Positions 36,301-49,560 of a stretch of 57,202 bases of DNA are shown here, one piece after another. The stretch spans positions 1 through 57,202 of the forward strand of contig JALNQF010000261.1 of assembly GCA_028456385.1 (NCBI GenBank), written 5' to 3'. The position numbers and the translations under genes are program-made. This DNA is from Ophiosphaerella korrae (taxonomy: Eukaryota; Ascomycota; Dothideomycetes; Pleosporales; Phaeosphaeriaceae). Below the pieces are notes generated by a model that did no database searches, was not told where the DNA came from, and saw nothing but the letters and a program-made list of their open reading frames with translations. Every line of letters begins with the position of its first letter. The stretch's first letter is position 1.

Positions 36301-36993
36301 TCTTATTCTCTAATTAATTCTTAGGTTAGTTATCTATAACTATAGTATACCTAATATTATATCTTATTTATTATTAATTGTTGTTATATCTATAACTATG
36401 TTCTTAATTTCTAGTTTTTCTAATCTTAGTATTAAGGGTATTGTTTTAAACTATATAAGTTCCTAGAATAGTTTTCCTTTAATTATACTTAATTATTAAG
36501 AGTATTTCTTTATTATATACCTTATTCTTTATATTTCTATAAACTTTTTTAATATAAAGTTTCTTGTAGCTCTACTATTAATTATTAATTATACTTTCTT
36601 TTCTTAGTATATACTTATCTTTATAATATATAAGCCTTTTATACTTTCTAGCTTTTCTTACTTTAGTAATTTATTAAACTATCTATCTTTCTAGAGCTAT
36701 AGCCTTACTTTAAGTTTATATATTTTATACTTTAGATATTTGTTATTTATATATTTATACTATAGTCTTCTTTAGACGTATTTCTTAGTTAGCTTAGATC
36801 TAGGTCTTACTACTAGGTATCTATCTTCTAAGATTATTTCCTATCCTTAGATACTTTCTACTATAATTACTCTTATATAATTATAGCCTCTTCTCTTTAT
36901 AAGCTATACGTTATTATTTACTTTAGAGATTCTATATATAATATAATTCTTGTCTAGGTATAATATCTATAATACTTTAAAGTATACTAGATA
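33394..36993 (-). pseudogene. pol: Element E pol remnant (chromodomain, integrase, RNase H, RT, protease)
   Basis: On the minus strand the protease remnant is at about 36570-36596, RT catalytic YLDN at 35662-35673, RNase H at about 34900-35300, integrase at about 33780-34800, and the chromodomain-like segment at about 33430-33600. The right end is cut by H at AGATA within the gag-pol linker. It aligns throughout with G 23110-27000. Confidence 0.86.
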
Positions 36994-37422
36994 TGTTATA
37001 GGTGTAATAGAAGAAATCGAGATAGAACTAATTAGTCTTAACTTAGGTGCTAACGAAGAATAGGACAAGTAAGGTAATAATCTCGATTAGGAGACTATAT
37101 ATAACTAGGATACCTAGGCTAATCTATAATCTATAGACTCTTAGCATTAATAGATTATAGATTAGGATAATTTATAATCTACTAATCTTAGTAACTATAG
37201 ATTATAGATTATAATAAGTATATAATTAGTAAGGATGTGTATTATTAGGATAGTATTAGTAATTTAATCCTTTAACTATAGAACACTAATACAAGATAGT
37301 TATAAAATATCTTCTATTATTTATAGTTATTGTAGATCTTAATATAAACTTTTATTATTATCTCTTAATCTACTAACCTCTAATTAGGTATTAGGAAGTT
37401 AACCCTAGTAACACCTATAACA
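36994..37422 (+). repeat. 5' LTR of element H
   Basis: 429 bp, with 12-bp inverted ends TGTTATAGGTGT/ACACCTATAACA intact. The palindromic array is at about 37119-37216. The last 60 bases (CTAATTAGGTATTAGGAAG region) define the H/I end type. Confidence 0.95.
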
Positions 37423-37470
37423 CCTTGCTAATTTAGTTATTACGAGAAGTAAAGCGTAAGTAACGTATAG
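37423..37470 (+). other. Leader after the 5' LTR of H (expected primer-binding site)
   Basis: The sequence CCTTGCTAATTTAGTTATTA follows the LTR and is conserved in B, D, E, G and I at this exact place. It lacks the TGG that begins a usual tRNA 3'-end primer-binding site. Priming by an internal tRNA fragment or by the element RNA itself is possible. Confidence 0.5.
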
Positions 37471-37479
37471 TCTAGCTAA

Positions 37480-38640
37480 TATAATAGTAGAAAGTTTAAC
37501 TAAAATAAGTAAAGTCCCTAAGAGTAGTTATAAGTCTAATAGTACTATATAAGAAACAATTAAAGACTAAATTAATAATCTAATCTTAGATAAAGAAGAT
37601 ATAAAGATAGTAATTAACGCTCTAGAAATACAAAACAAAGAACTACAAGATTATGTAAAATAGAATAAAGTATAGATTAAAGCTATTATTAAAAGATAGA
37701 ATTAAATAGAGTTAATTATATAACGCCTAGTAATAAGTGCTATAAAGAAACTACTTAAAATACCTATCTTTAAGAAATTTAATAGAATAAGAGAAAAGTT
37801 AAGACTCTTTATTATATTAGTATAACTCTAGATAGATATATAAGTACTACACTTTAATATAGAAGAAAAGAAAGTAATATATATTAGATTACACCTTAAG
37901 GAAGACGTAATAAGATAGTACAAACCCTACTAAATAAACTATACAATATATTCTCTAATAACCTAGAAAGATAAGATAAGAGCTATTTTTAGAAGTTATA
38001 AATACTTTACTAAACAAATAAAAGTAGTATTTAGGGATATAGACGTTACCTAATAAGCTAAAGAGTAGTTAGAAAAGCTTATATAAAACTAAAGTATTCT
38101 TAAGTACGTATTATAATTTAAATAACTATCCTAAAATATAAAATAGAATAAGTTAGCCTTAATATTATAATTTAAATAAAGACTAAACTTAAAAATATAA
38201 TACAAAATAATCTATATAGAAAAACTAAAGATACTAGAAGCTCTAAAGTAATAGGTAATCTAAATTAATAATAATCTCTAAGAATAGAAAAAGAATAAGT
38301 ATAGTACCTAAAGTAGAAACTAGGATACTAGAGACCCTATAATCCTTAATACTAATAAGGATAAGAGAAAAAAGAAGAATAAAGACTTTACGTACTTTAA
38401 CTATAGTAAGAAAGGCTACTACGTAAAAGACTACTAATTATAAAAGAAGAAAGATATAGTATACTATAAATATAAGAAACTAAGATACTTTATAAAAGAT
38501 TATAAAAGTAAAGACCTAAAGAAAGAAACTTAGTTAAAAATAACTAAGAAAAAGAAAGAAGCACTATAAGTATAGGCTAAACCTTAGAAGAAAGTAGCTA
38601 GAAGTAAAGAAATATAATATATAATGCTCTATTAGACCTT
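37480..38640 (+). pseudogene. gag: Element H gag remnant
   Basis: Reading TAR as former CAR, the frame is continuous from about 37740. The capsid-like core (IPIFKKFNRIREKLRLF) is followed by a helical part up to about 38290. Two zinc-knuckle remnants are at about 38388-38440 and 38459-38510, with Tyr in place of Cys/His (FNYSKKGYYVKDY), and then a basic tail. No ATG start is left. Gag would package the element RNA into virus-like particles. Confidence 0.8.
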
Positions 38641-41600
38641 TTATTATAAAGATAACTACTATATATACTTTTCTAGTAAATAAGAAGTAAGATACTTTTT
38701 ATAATAGAGATATAAAGTAGTAGTAATAAAAGAAAGAATAAAAGCTTAGTTAGAAGAAATAGCCTAAGTAATAGACTTACTAATAAAAGACTTAGAAGAG
38801 GAAAAGCTCCTAGTACTATTAATCTAGGCTAAAGGACTAGTATAAGATAAAGAGACTACTATAGCTTTCTTTAAAGGACTATAAGAAAGTAAGAAATAAG
38901 TTAGTATAAGAAGTATAGAGTATACCTAGCTAATAATATATAGCTATAATAGCTATATAATAATAAATATAAAGAAACGAAATAAAGAATAGAAGTTTAT
39001 TTAAATATACTTAATAGTTATAAGTATAGAGGAAGCGTATAAAAACTAGAAAGAATATAATCTTAAAGAAATAAAATTTATACTATTTTAAGAATAGATA
39101 AAGTAATATATAGTTATAGTAAGAAGAATACTTATAGAAAGAGAGTAGTAGTACTTTATAAGAAAAATACGATAGATTAATAAAGCTTATATACTAAGAG
39201 TACTAGTATTATACTATATCCTAATAATAGATATACTTAGGAGAGACAAGTACTAAGAAAGGGATAACAAAGTAATAAATCTAAGACATCTAGTATACTT
39301 TAAAGTATTATAGTTAGTATACTTAGATAAGAATTATATTATATATAAGAACTCTAAAGTAAATAATAGTATATAGCTTATAAGAAGAAAAGGCTATAAC
39401 TATATAAGAGTAATTCTAGTAGAAGATATCTAAGGATAAGAAATAATCCTAGAAGATAGATACGTAGTAGTAAGACCTAGCCTAAAACTATCTAAGAAAT
39501 ACGTCTAAAGAAGACTATAGTACAAATATATATATAATAAATATCTAAAATATAAAGAATATAAACTTAAAGTAGGCCTATAGCTATAAAAAGATAGATA
39601 ATTTACTAAGTTACTAAAGTAAGAAAAGCTAGAAAGTATAAGAAGCCTATATATTATAAAGATAGGTATATATTAAAAAAAAGAAGTATAATTAATAATT
39701 AATAGTAGAGCTATAAAAAACTTTATATTAAAGAAGTTTATAGAGATATAAAGAATAAAGTATATAATAAAGAAATACTCTTAATAATTAAGTATAATTA
39801 AAGAAAAACTATTCTAAGAACCTATATAGTTTAAAATAGTACCTTTAATACTAAGACTAGAAAGACTAGAGATTAAGAATATAGTTATAGATATAACAAC
39901 AATTAATAATAAGTAAGATATAATATTAGGTATACTATAGTTATAGATAACTAACCTATATATTAACTAAAGAATAAGATAAATTAAATATAGTAAAATA
40001 GATATATTAAAAGCTAATATAAGTACTTATAAAAGAGAATTCCTTAAAGAATATAAGAAATAAGAAAAATAGCTTATAGAGCTAGAAGACTACCTTCTAG
40101 AATATTAACTATAGGACTTAGTAATAGAATTAGAAGAAAGAAAAAACTTAAGATAGAGCCTAGTCTATTAAAAAATAGAAGAAGAATCTAAGATTAAATA
40201 AGCGTTTATCTAGACTATAATAAAAAAAGAATAAATAAGAGAATCTAAATCTTTAGTAGTATATAGACTTATATTTATAGATAAGAAAAGGATAAATAAT
40301 AAAAGGCTCTACGTAGATTTTAGAAAAACTAATATAATTATAAACAAGAACTAATACCTACTACTATAAATAGATAAAATATAAGATAGACTATAAAAAG
40401 TAAAGATCTTTATAAAACTAGATATCTAAAACGCCTACTACTAGATTAGAATTAAAAAAAGCAATAAATAGAAAACAGCGTTTAGAATATAGTATAAACT
40501 ATACTAATATTTAGTTATACTATTTAGTTTAATAAATACACTAGTAGTATTCTAAGAAAGAATTAATATAGTACTAAGAGAGTACCTAGATATATTTATA
40601 TTTATATACTTAGATAATATCTTTATATTCTTAGAAATAGAGGAAGAATACGTATAACACGTATATAAAGTATTAAAGAAACTAGTAGAAAATAAATTAT
40701 TCTTAAAAATAAGAAAGTGCGAATTCTATATAAAAGAAATAGATTTCCTTAGATTTATTATTAAACTAGGAAAAATTAAGATTAACCTAGAAAAGATTAG
40801 ATTAATTAACGAATAGCTAACACTAAAAAACCTAAAAGAAGTATAATAATTCTATAGGCTAGCTAACTTTTATAAGAAGTTAATAGTAAGATAGTCTAAA
40901 GATATAGAACTAATAATAAAACTTATAAAGAAAGATACGCTATTTAAATAGATAAAAGAATATAATAAAGTATTTAATAAGATTAAGAGGAAGTTTATAG
41001 AAAATCTAGTTATTAGAATATATAACCTAGACCTACTAGTAATAGTAAAAATAGATATATCTAACTTAGTCTATAGTATAGCACTAATATAAGAAGACCT
41101 AGAAACTAAGAAAAAGTACTTAGTTAAATACTTCTTTAAGAAAATAAAGCTAGTAGAACTTAACTACCTAATCTATAATAAAGAGATACTAGTAATCTAT
41201 AAAGTATTTAAATAATAGAGAGTATACTTATAAAGAGTAAAATATTAAATAAAGGTCTATACTAACTATAAGAATCTTATAGAATTTATAATAAATAAGG
41301 AACTATTATAATACTATATAAGATAGTAAGAATACCTATTAATATTTAATATAGAAATTATATATATAAAAGAGAAAGATAATTAGTTTATAGACGCCCT
41401 TAGTAGAAAACTAGACTTATAAGAAGAAGTAAATACTACTAGTATAGTTTTAGTTAAAAATAAAGAAGGATATTTAGTTTTAAATATACTTAAAATAGCT
41501 ACAATACTTAAAAGAAAGAGTAGTAAGCTAGACAAATAGATTTAGAAAATAATATAAGAGGTATCTAAAGAAATAGAAAAACTAGAGATCTAAGAAAGAC

Positions 41601-42960
41601 TTACATAAGCTTATAAAAGAATATATATTCTAAAGAAAATCTAAAGAGAATTTATATAATAGTTTTACAAACTACTAGTATATAGATACTAAAGGATTAA
41701 CAAGACCCTAGATAAGTTACTATAAGATTACTATATCTTAAAAGTAAGATAACTAGTAATAGAAGTACTATAAGACTATATAGAATATTAGAAGAATAAG
41801 TATAATAGATACGTACTATATAGAATATTATAACTAATAGAAGTACTAGAATAACTATAGGGAGTTATTATAATAGACTTTATTACGAAGCTACTAAAGT
41901 CTAAGGACTTAATATTAGGAGTTAAATATAATAGAATCTTAATAATAGTAAATAAACTTATAAAGTACTTATACTTTAGACTATATAAAGAAAAAAGTAG
42001 GATAGAAGTTACTATATACTAAGTTCTAGAAACTATAATTAGTTAATATAGACTACTAGATAAAATTATTATAGATAGAGATATAAGATTTATATTAAAA
42101 CTATAGGAAATAATAATAGTGTAATTAGGAATTAAGTACGTAATGTCTATAGTATATTACCTATAGATAGATAGATAGTTAGAATAAAGAAATTAGATAG
42201 TAGAATAGTACCTAAGATACTACTTTAACTATAACTAAAACAACTAAGTATAGTTACTACCTATAGTATAGTTAGTATACAATAGTATAAAGAATATAGT
42301 AATAAGAGTATTACTCTTTTTTATAAACTATAAATTTAAACCTAATATATACTAGATACTAAGAAATTAGATATCTTAGTCTCTAAGAAGAGAAAACTTT
42401 ACTAATAGACTTAAAGATATATATAACTAACTAAGACAAGATATAGAATTCTTATATAATTAGATAGTAAAGTATTATAATCAGAAATATAAAAGAGAAC
42501 TCTAATTTAGAGAGAAAGAAAAAGTATAGTTAGTATAAAAGAATATTAAAAGTAAATAGCTTAGTTTAAAACTAGACTATATTAAGATAAGACTATATAA
42601 AATTAAGAAGAAAATTATACTAGTTATATTTAGACTAAAGCTACTAAATAAGATAAAGATATACTTAATATTCTATATAGCTCTACTAGAATAAGTATTA
42701 TAAGAAGTAAAACTACTAGTATATAAAGTAGATATATATAGAGAATAAGAAGAATAAGAAGTTAAAGAAATCTTATAATACTAGTTCTATAATAGTAAGA
42801 ACTACTACCTAATAGAATAGATAGGTATAGATAAAAAAGGGTAACTATAAGAGAAAATATAGAAACTAGAAGATAACCTTAATTACTTTAAGAAACTAGA
42901 GGACTACTAAAGTTAAAATCTTCTAGAACGCTTAGTAGTAAACTAAGAGAACTAATACTA
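38640..42960 (+). pseudogene. pol: Element H pol remnant
   Basis: A charged linker (38640-39640) leads to the protease remnant near 39700 (NSRA for DSGA, both changes at TpG pairs). The RT has KLDIQNAYYQIRI at about 40418-40455 and YLDN at 40607-40618. RNase H runs from about 41036 to 41410, with one Asp changed to Asn near 41268. The integrase zinc-binding region is at about 41660-41830, and its core contains IIIDFITK near 41870, IIIDRDIRF near 42070 and the Glu near 42180. The chromodomain-like segment is at about 42690-42900. All stops are TAA or TAG. Confidence 0.88.
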
Positions 42961-43190
42961 CTAATAATAGATAAAGAGATAATAGGAATATCTAGCGTAA
43001 GACCTACTATAGTAACACTAAACGCCTTATCTAGATCTAGCTTAGCTTCTAGAGCTACTAACTACTTAGCTAATTTCTTATTATTTAAGGCCTTTATTTT
43101 ACAAAGATAAGAGAGATAAGTTTAATTCTTTACTAGCTTACTTTACGTAAGCTCCTAGATACGCTTATACTTAGCTTTAGCCTCTATAAT
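42888..43190 (-). pseudogene. Antisense 303-nt frame, copy in element H
   Basis: Equivalent of 22806-23108 in G, with the same length and position relative to the 3' LTR. It has more TAR codons and more Lys/Ile replacements than G. Confidence 0.4.
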
Positions 43191-43576
43191 TTAAGATAGT
43201 AATTTCTCTTAAGTCTAGTTAATAGCTTTCTCTATTATTATTAAGCCTAGACGTAAGAATAAGTATAATAAATATATACTTAGAAAGAGAAATACTAGAT
43301 ATATTATAAGAACTATATATATTTACGTAAATATATACTTTATAAGCCCTACTATTATTTATAGAAATAATATAAAGAAGAGACTTAGGGTTTAACTTAA
43401 GAGAAGTATAACAAGAATAAGGAAATATTTTAATACTATTACGTAATACGTAATTAGTAAGAAGATAGTAATAACGCGTAGATAAAATAAGTATTAAAGA
43501 AGATAAAGAACTCTATATTAATAAAGAAACTAGATTAATAACTTTAGCTCTAAGATAGATAAACTAGGACTTACTT

Positions 43577-43590
43577 AGAAAGAGAGATAG
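43577..43590 (+). other. Polypurine tract of H
   Basis: AGAAAGAGAGATAG directly precedes the 3' LTR. Equivalent purine runs stand before the 3' LTR in A (3521-3535) and D (53463-53477), and as complements after the left LTR of E, G and I. This is the expected primer of plus-strand DNA synthesis. Confidence 0.75.
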
Positions 43591-44019
43591 TATTATAGGT
43601 GTAATAGAAGAAATTAAGATAGAACTAATTAGTCTTAACTTAGGTACTAATAAAGTATAAGATAAGTAGAGTAATAATCTTAATTAGGAGACTATATATA
43701 ACTAGGATACCTAGGCTAATCTATAATCTATAGACTTTTAGTATTAATAGATTATAGATTAAGATAATTTATAATCTACTAATCTTAGTAACTATAGATT
43801 ATAGATTACGACAAGTATATAATTAGTAAGGATACGTATTATTAGGATAGTATTAGTAATTTAATCCTTTAACTATAGAACGCTAATATAAGATAGTTAT
43901 AAAATATCTTTTATTGTTTATAGTTATTATAAATCCTAATATAAACTTTTATTATTATCTCTTAATCTACTAACTTCTAATTAGGTATTAGGAAGTCGAC
44001 CCTAGTAACACTTATAACA
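43591..44019 (+). repeat. 3' LTR of element H
   Basis: 429 bp, same length as the 5' LTR; begins TATTATAGGTGT (TG lost) and ends ACACTTATAACA. The two LTRs differ by scattered C/T and G/A changes. Confidence 0.94.
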
Positions 44020-44024
44020 AGATA

Positions 44025-45120
44025 CTCTAGGTCTATTATCTTATTATCTCCTTCTTAGTACTTATCTTTACTAAGTATATTTATTATTAAAATATAGTAT
44101 ACTACTAGTACTCTTAGTATATAAGCTTTATTAATCTATTATATCTTTTTTATAAAGTACTACTACTCTTTTAGTATAGGTATTCTTTTTACTATAACTA
44201 TATATTACTTTATCTATTCTTAAAATAGTATAAACTTAGTTTCTTTAAGATTATATTCTTTCTAGTCTTTATATACTTCTTCTATACTTATAACTATTAA
44301 GTATATCTAAATAAATTTCTAGTTTTTATTTTATTCCTTTATATCTATTATTATATAGCTATTATAGCTATATATTATTAGCTAGGTATACTCTATACTT
44401 CTTATACTAACCTAGTTTTTACTTTCTTATAGTTTTTTAGAGGTAGTTATAGTAGTCTCTTTATCTAGTGCTAGTCCTTTAGCCTAGATTAATAGTACTA
44501 AGGGCTCTTCCCCTTCTAAGTCTTCTATTAGTAGGTTTATTACTTAAGCTATCTCTTTTAGCTAAGCTTTTATTCTTTTCTTTATTATAGCTACTTTATA
44601 TCTCTATTTCTATAGAAACTATACTACTCTCTATTTACTAAAAAGATATATATAGTAGTTATTATTATAATAAAAGGTTTAGTAGAGTATTATATATTAT
44701 ACTTCTTTACTCCTAGCTACCTTCTCTTAAGGTTTAGCCTATACTTATAGTACTTCCTTCTTTTTCTCTATTATCTTTAACTAAGTTTTTTTTTTTAAGT
44801 CTTTACTTCTATAATCTTTTATAAAGTATCTTAGTTTCTTATATTTATAATATACTATATCTTTTTTCTTTTATAATTAGTAGTTCTTTACGTAGTAGCT
44901 TAGCTTACTATAATTAAAGTACGTAAAGTCTTTATTCTTCTTCTTTTTCTTATCTTTATTAGTATTAAAGACTATAAAGTCTTTTTTATTATAGTTTTAG
45001 GTATAACTTCTATATTTATTCTTTTTCTATTCTTAAAGATTATTATTAATTTATATTACCTATTACTTTAGAGCTTCTAGTATTTATAGTTTTTCTATAT
45101 ATATTATCTTGTATCTAATC
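44025..45120 (-). pseudogene. gag: Element E gag remnant, middle part
   Basis: This piece of E lies between H and I. On the minus strand it holds the zinc-knuckle remnants (about 44800-44940) and the start of the gag-pol linker, and aligns with G 26720-27800. It is interrupted at TAATC by I. Confidence 0.82.
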
Positions 45121-45548
45121 TATTATAGGTGTTACTAGGGTCGACTTTCTAATACTTAATTAGAGGTTAGTAGATTAAAAGATAATAATAAAAGTTTATA
45201 TTAGGATCTATAATAACTATAAATAATAGAAGATATTTTATAACTATCTTGTATTAGCGTTCTATAGTTAAAGGATTAAATTACTAATACTATCTTAATA
45301 ATATATATCTTACTAACTATATACTTGTTGTAATCTATAATCTATAGTTACTAAGACTAGTAGATTATAGATTATCTTAATCTATAATCTATTAATACTA
45401 AGAGTCTATAGATTATAGATTACTCTAGGTATCTTAGTTATATATAGTCTCCTAATTAAAATTATTACTTTACTTATCTTATACTTTATTAGTACCTAAG
45501 TTAGAACTAATTAGTTCTATCTTAATTTCTTCTATTATACCTATAATA
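45121..45548 (-). repeat. 3' LTR of element I
   Basis: 428 bp on the minus strand; plus-strand reading TATTATAGGTGTTACTAGGG to ACCTATAATA, followed by the complement of the polypurine tract. Confidence 0.94.
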
Positions 45549-45948
45549 CTATCTCCTTTTCTAGGTAGGTCCTAGTTTATCTATCTTAGAGCTAAAGTTA
45601 TTAATCTAGTTTCTTTATTAATATAGAGTTCTTTATCCTCTCTAATACCTATTTTATCTACGTATTATTACTATCTTCTTACTAATTACGTATTATATAA
45701 TAGTATTAAAATATTTCTTTATTCTTATTATACTTCTCTTAAGTTAAACTCTAAGTCTCTTCTTTATATTATTTCTATAAATAATAGTAGAGCTTATAAG
45801 GTATATATTTATATAAATATACGTAGTTCTTATAATATATCTAGTATTTCTCTTTCTAAGTATATATTTATTATACTTATTCTTATATCTAAGCTTAATA
45901 ATAATAGGGAAAGCTATTAACTAGACTTAAGAGAAATTACTATCTTAA

Positions 45949-46251
45949 ATTATAGAGGCTAAAGCTAAGCGTAAGTGTATCTAAGAGCTTACGTAAAGTA
46001 AGCTAGTAAAGAATTAAGCTTATCTCTTTTATCTTTATAAGATAAAGGCCTTAAATAATAAGAAATTAGCTAAGTAGTTAGTAGCTCTAGAAGCTAAGCT
46101 AGATCTAGATAAAGCGTTTAGTATTACTATAGTAAGTCTTACACTAGATATCTCTATTATCTCTCTATCTATTATTAGTAGTATTAGTTCTCTTAGTTTA
46201 CTACTAGGCGTTCTAGAGGATTTTAACTTTAGTAGTCTTCTAGTTTCTTAA
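45949..46251 (+). pseudogene. Antisense 303-nt frame, copy in element I
   Basis: Equivalent of 22806-23108 in G, ending in TAA at 46249-46251. The codon that is CAG in G is TAA here. Confidence 0.4.
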
Positions 46252-49200
46252 AGTAATTAAGGTTATTCTCTAGTTTTTATATTTTCTCCTATAGTTACCC
46301 TTTTTTATCTATACTTATTTATTCTATTAGGTAGTAGTTCCTACTATTATAGAACTAGTATTATAAGATTTCTTTAACTTTCTATTCTTCTTATTCTCTA
46401 TACGTATCTACTTTATATACTAGTAGTTCTACTTTTTATAATACTTGTTTTAGTAGAGCTATATAGAATATTAGGTATATCTTTATCTTATTTAGTAGCT
46501 TTAGTCTAAATATAACTAGTATAATTTTCTTCTTAATTTTATATAGTCTTATCTTAACGTAGTCTAGTTTTAAACTAAGTTGTTTACTTTTAATATTCTT
46601 TTATACTAACTATACTTTTTCTTTCTCTTTAAATTAGGGTCTTTTTTTATATTTCTTATTATAATACTTTACTATCTAATTATATAAGAATTCTACGTCC
46701 TATCTTAGTTAGTTATATATATTTTTAAGTCTATTAGCAAAGTTTTCTCTTCTTAGAGACTAAGATATCTAATTTCTTAGTATCTAGTATATATTAGGTT
46801 TAAATCTATAGTTTATAAAAAAAAGTAATACTTTTATTACTATATTCTTTATACTATTATATACTAACTATACTATAGATAGTAACTATACTTAGTTGTT
46901 TTAGTTGTAGTTAAGGTAGTATCTTAGGTACTATTCTACTATCTAATTTATTTATTCTAACTATCTATCTATCTATAAGTAATATACTATAGATATTATA
47001 TACTTAATTCCTAATTATACTATTATTGTTTCCTATAGTTTTAATTTAAATCTTATATCTCTATCTATAATAATTTTATCTAGTAGTCTATATTAACTAA
47101 TTATAGTTCCTAGAACCTAGTATATAGTAACCTCTATCTTACTTTTTTCTTTATATAGTCTAAAGTATAAGTACTTTATAAGTTTATTTACTATTATTAG
47201 AATTCTATTATATTTAACTCTTAATATTAAGTCCTTAGACTTTAGTAGCTTTGTAATAAAGTCTATTGTAATAACTTCTTATAGTTATTCTAGTACTTCT
47301 ATTAGTTATAATATTCTATATAGTATATATCTATTATACTTATTCTTTTAATATTTTATATAGTCTTGTAATACTTCTATTACTAGTTATCTTACTTTTA
47401 AGATATAGTAATCTTGTAGTAACCTATCTAGAGTCTTATTAATCTCTTAGTATCTATATACTAGTAGTTTGTAAAACTATTATATAAATTCTCTTTAGAT
47501 TTTCTTTAGAATATATATTCTTTTGTAAGCTTATATAAGTCTTTTTTAGATCTTTAGTTTTTCTATTTCTTTAGATACTTCTTATATTATTTTCTAAATC
47601 TATTTATCTAGCTCGCTACTTTTTCTTTTAAGTATTATAGCTATTTTAGGTATATTTAGGACTAAATATTCTTCTTTATTTTTAACTAGAACTATACTAG
47701 TAGTATTTACTTCTTCTTGTAAGTCTAGTCTTCTACTAAGAGCATCTATAAACTAATTATCTTTTCCTTTTGTATATATAATTTCTATATTAAATATTAA
47801 TAGGTATTCTTACTATCTTATATAGTATTATAATAGTTCCTTATTTATTATAAATCTTATAAGATTCTTATAGTTAGTATAGACCTTTGTTTAATATTTT
47901 ACTCTTTATAAGTATACTCTTTATTATTTAAATACTTTATAGATTACTAGTATCTCTTTATTATAGATTAAGTAGTTAAGTTCTACTAGCTTTATTTTCT
48001 TAGAGAAGTATTTAACTAAGTACTCTTTCTTAGTTTCTAAGTCTTCCTATATTAGTGCTATACTATAGACTAAGTTAGATATATCTATTTTTACTATTAC
48101 TAGTAGGTCTAGGTTATATATTCTAATAACTAGATTTTCTATAAACTTCCTTTTAATCTTATTAAATACTTTATTATATTCCTTTATTTATTTAAATAGT
48201 ATATCTTTCTTTATAAGTCTTATTATTAGTTCTATATCTTTAGACTATCTTACTATTAACTTCTTATAAAAGTTAGCTAGCCTATAGAATTATTATACTT
48301 CCTTTAGGTTTTTTAGTGTTAGCTATTTGTTAATTAATCTAATCTTTTCTAGGTTAATCTTAATTTTTCCTAGTTTAATAATAAATCTAAGGAAATCTAT
48401 TTCTTTTATATAGAATTCGCACTTTCTTATTTTTAAGAATAATTTATTTTCTACTAGTTTCTTTAATACTTTATATACGTATTACACGTATTCTTCCTCT
48501 ATTTCTAAGAATATAAGGATATTGTCTAAGTATATAAATATAAATATATCTAGGTACTCTCTTAGTACTATATTAATTCTTTCTTAGAATACTACTAGTA
48601 TATTTATTAAACTAAATAGTATAACTAAATATTTATATAGTCTATACTATATTCTAAATACTATTTTCTATTTATTACTTTTTTTAATTCTAATCTAGTA
48701 GTAGGCGTTTTAGATATCTAGTTTTATAAAGATTTTTACTTTTTATAGTCTATTTTGTATTTTATCTATTTATAGTAGTAGGTATTAGTTCTTATTTATA
48801 ATTACGTTAGTTTTTCTAAAATCTATATAAGGCCTTTTATTATTTATCTCTTTCTTATCTATAAATATAAGTCTATATACTACTAAGAATTTAGATTCTC
48901 TTATTTATCCTTTTTTTATTATAGTCTAGATAAATACTTATTTAATCTTAGATTTTTCTTCTATTTTTTAATAGACTAGGCTCTATCCTAAGTTTTTTCT
49001 TTTTTCTAATTCTATCGCTAAGTCCTATAGTTAATATTCTAGAAGGTAGTCTTCTAGCTCTATAAGCTATTTTTCTTATTTCTTATATTTTTTAAAGAAT
49101 TCTCCTTTATAGGTACTTATATTAGCTTTTAATATATCTATTTTACTATATTTAATTTATCTTATTCTTTAGTTAATATATAGGTTAGTTATCTATAACT

Positions 49201-49560
49201 ATAGTATACTTAATATTATATCTTACTTATTATTAATTATTATTATATCTATAACTATATTCTTAATCTCTAGTTCTTCTAGTCTTAGTATTAAAAGTAC
49301 TATTTTAAACTATATAGGTTCTTAGAACAGTTTTTTTTTAATTATACTTAATTATTAAAGGTATTTCTTTATTATATACTTTATTCCTTATATCTCTATA
49401 AACTTCTTTAATATAAAGTTCTTTATAGCTCTACTATTAATTATTAATTATACTTCTTTTTTTTAATATATATTTATCTTTATAATATATAAGCTTCTTA
49501 TACTTTCTAGCTTTTCTTACTTTAGTAACTTAGTAAATTATCTATCTTTTTATAGCTATA
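46252..49560 (-). pseudogene. pol: Element I pol remnant
   Basis: On the minus strand: protease remnant at about 49424-49450, RT with catalytic YLDN at 48521-48532, RNase H at about 47750-48150, integrase at about 46650-47560, and a chromodomain-like segment at about 46290-46440. It aligns with G 23110-26450 without large indels. RIP stops are dense. Confidence 0.88.

Larger units (their letters stand above)
36994..44019 (+). mobile_element. Element H: complete family 1 chromovirus inserted in E
   Basis: 7026 bp with two 429-bp LTRs, flanked by AGATA at 36989-36993 and 44020-44024. The E sequence on both sides joins smoothly (AGTATACTAGATA to CTCTAGGTCTATT). The 5' LTR ends are near-perfect inverted repeats: TGTTATAGGTGT and ACACCTATAACA. 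The internal order is leader, gag, protease, RT, RNase H, integrase, chromodomain, post-pol region, polypurine tract. Confidence 0.95.
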
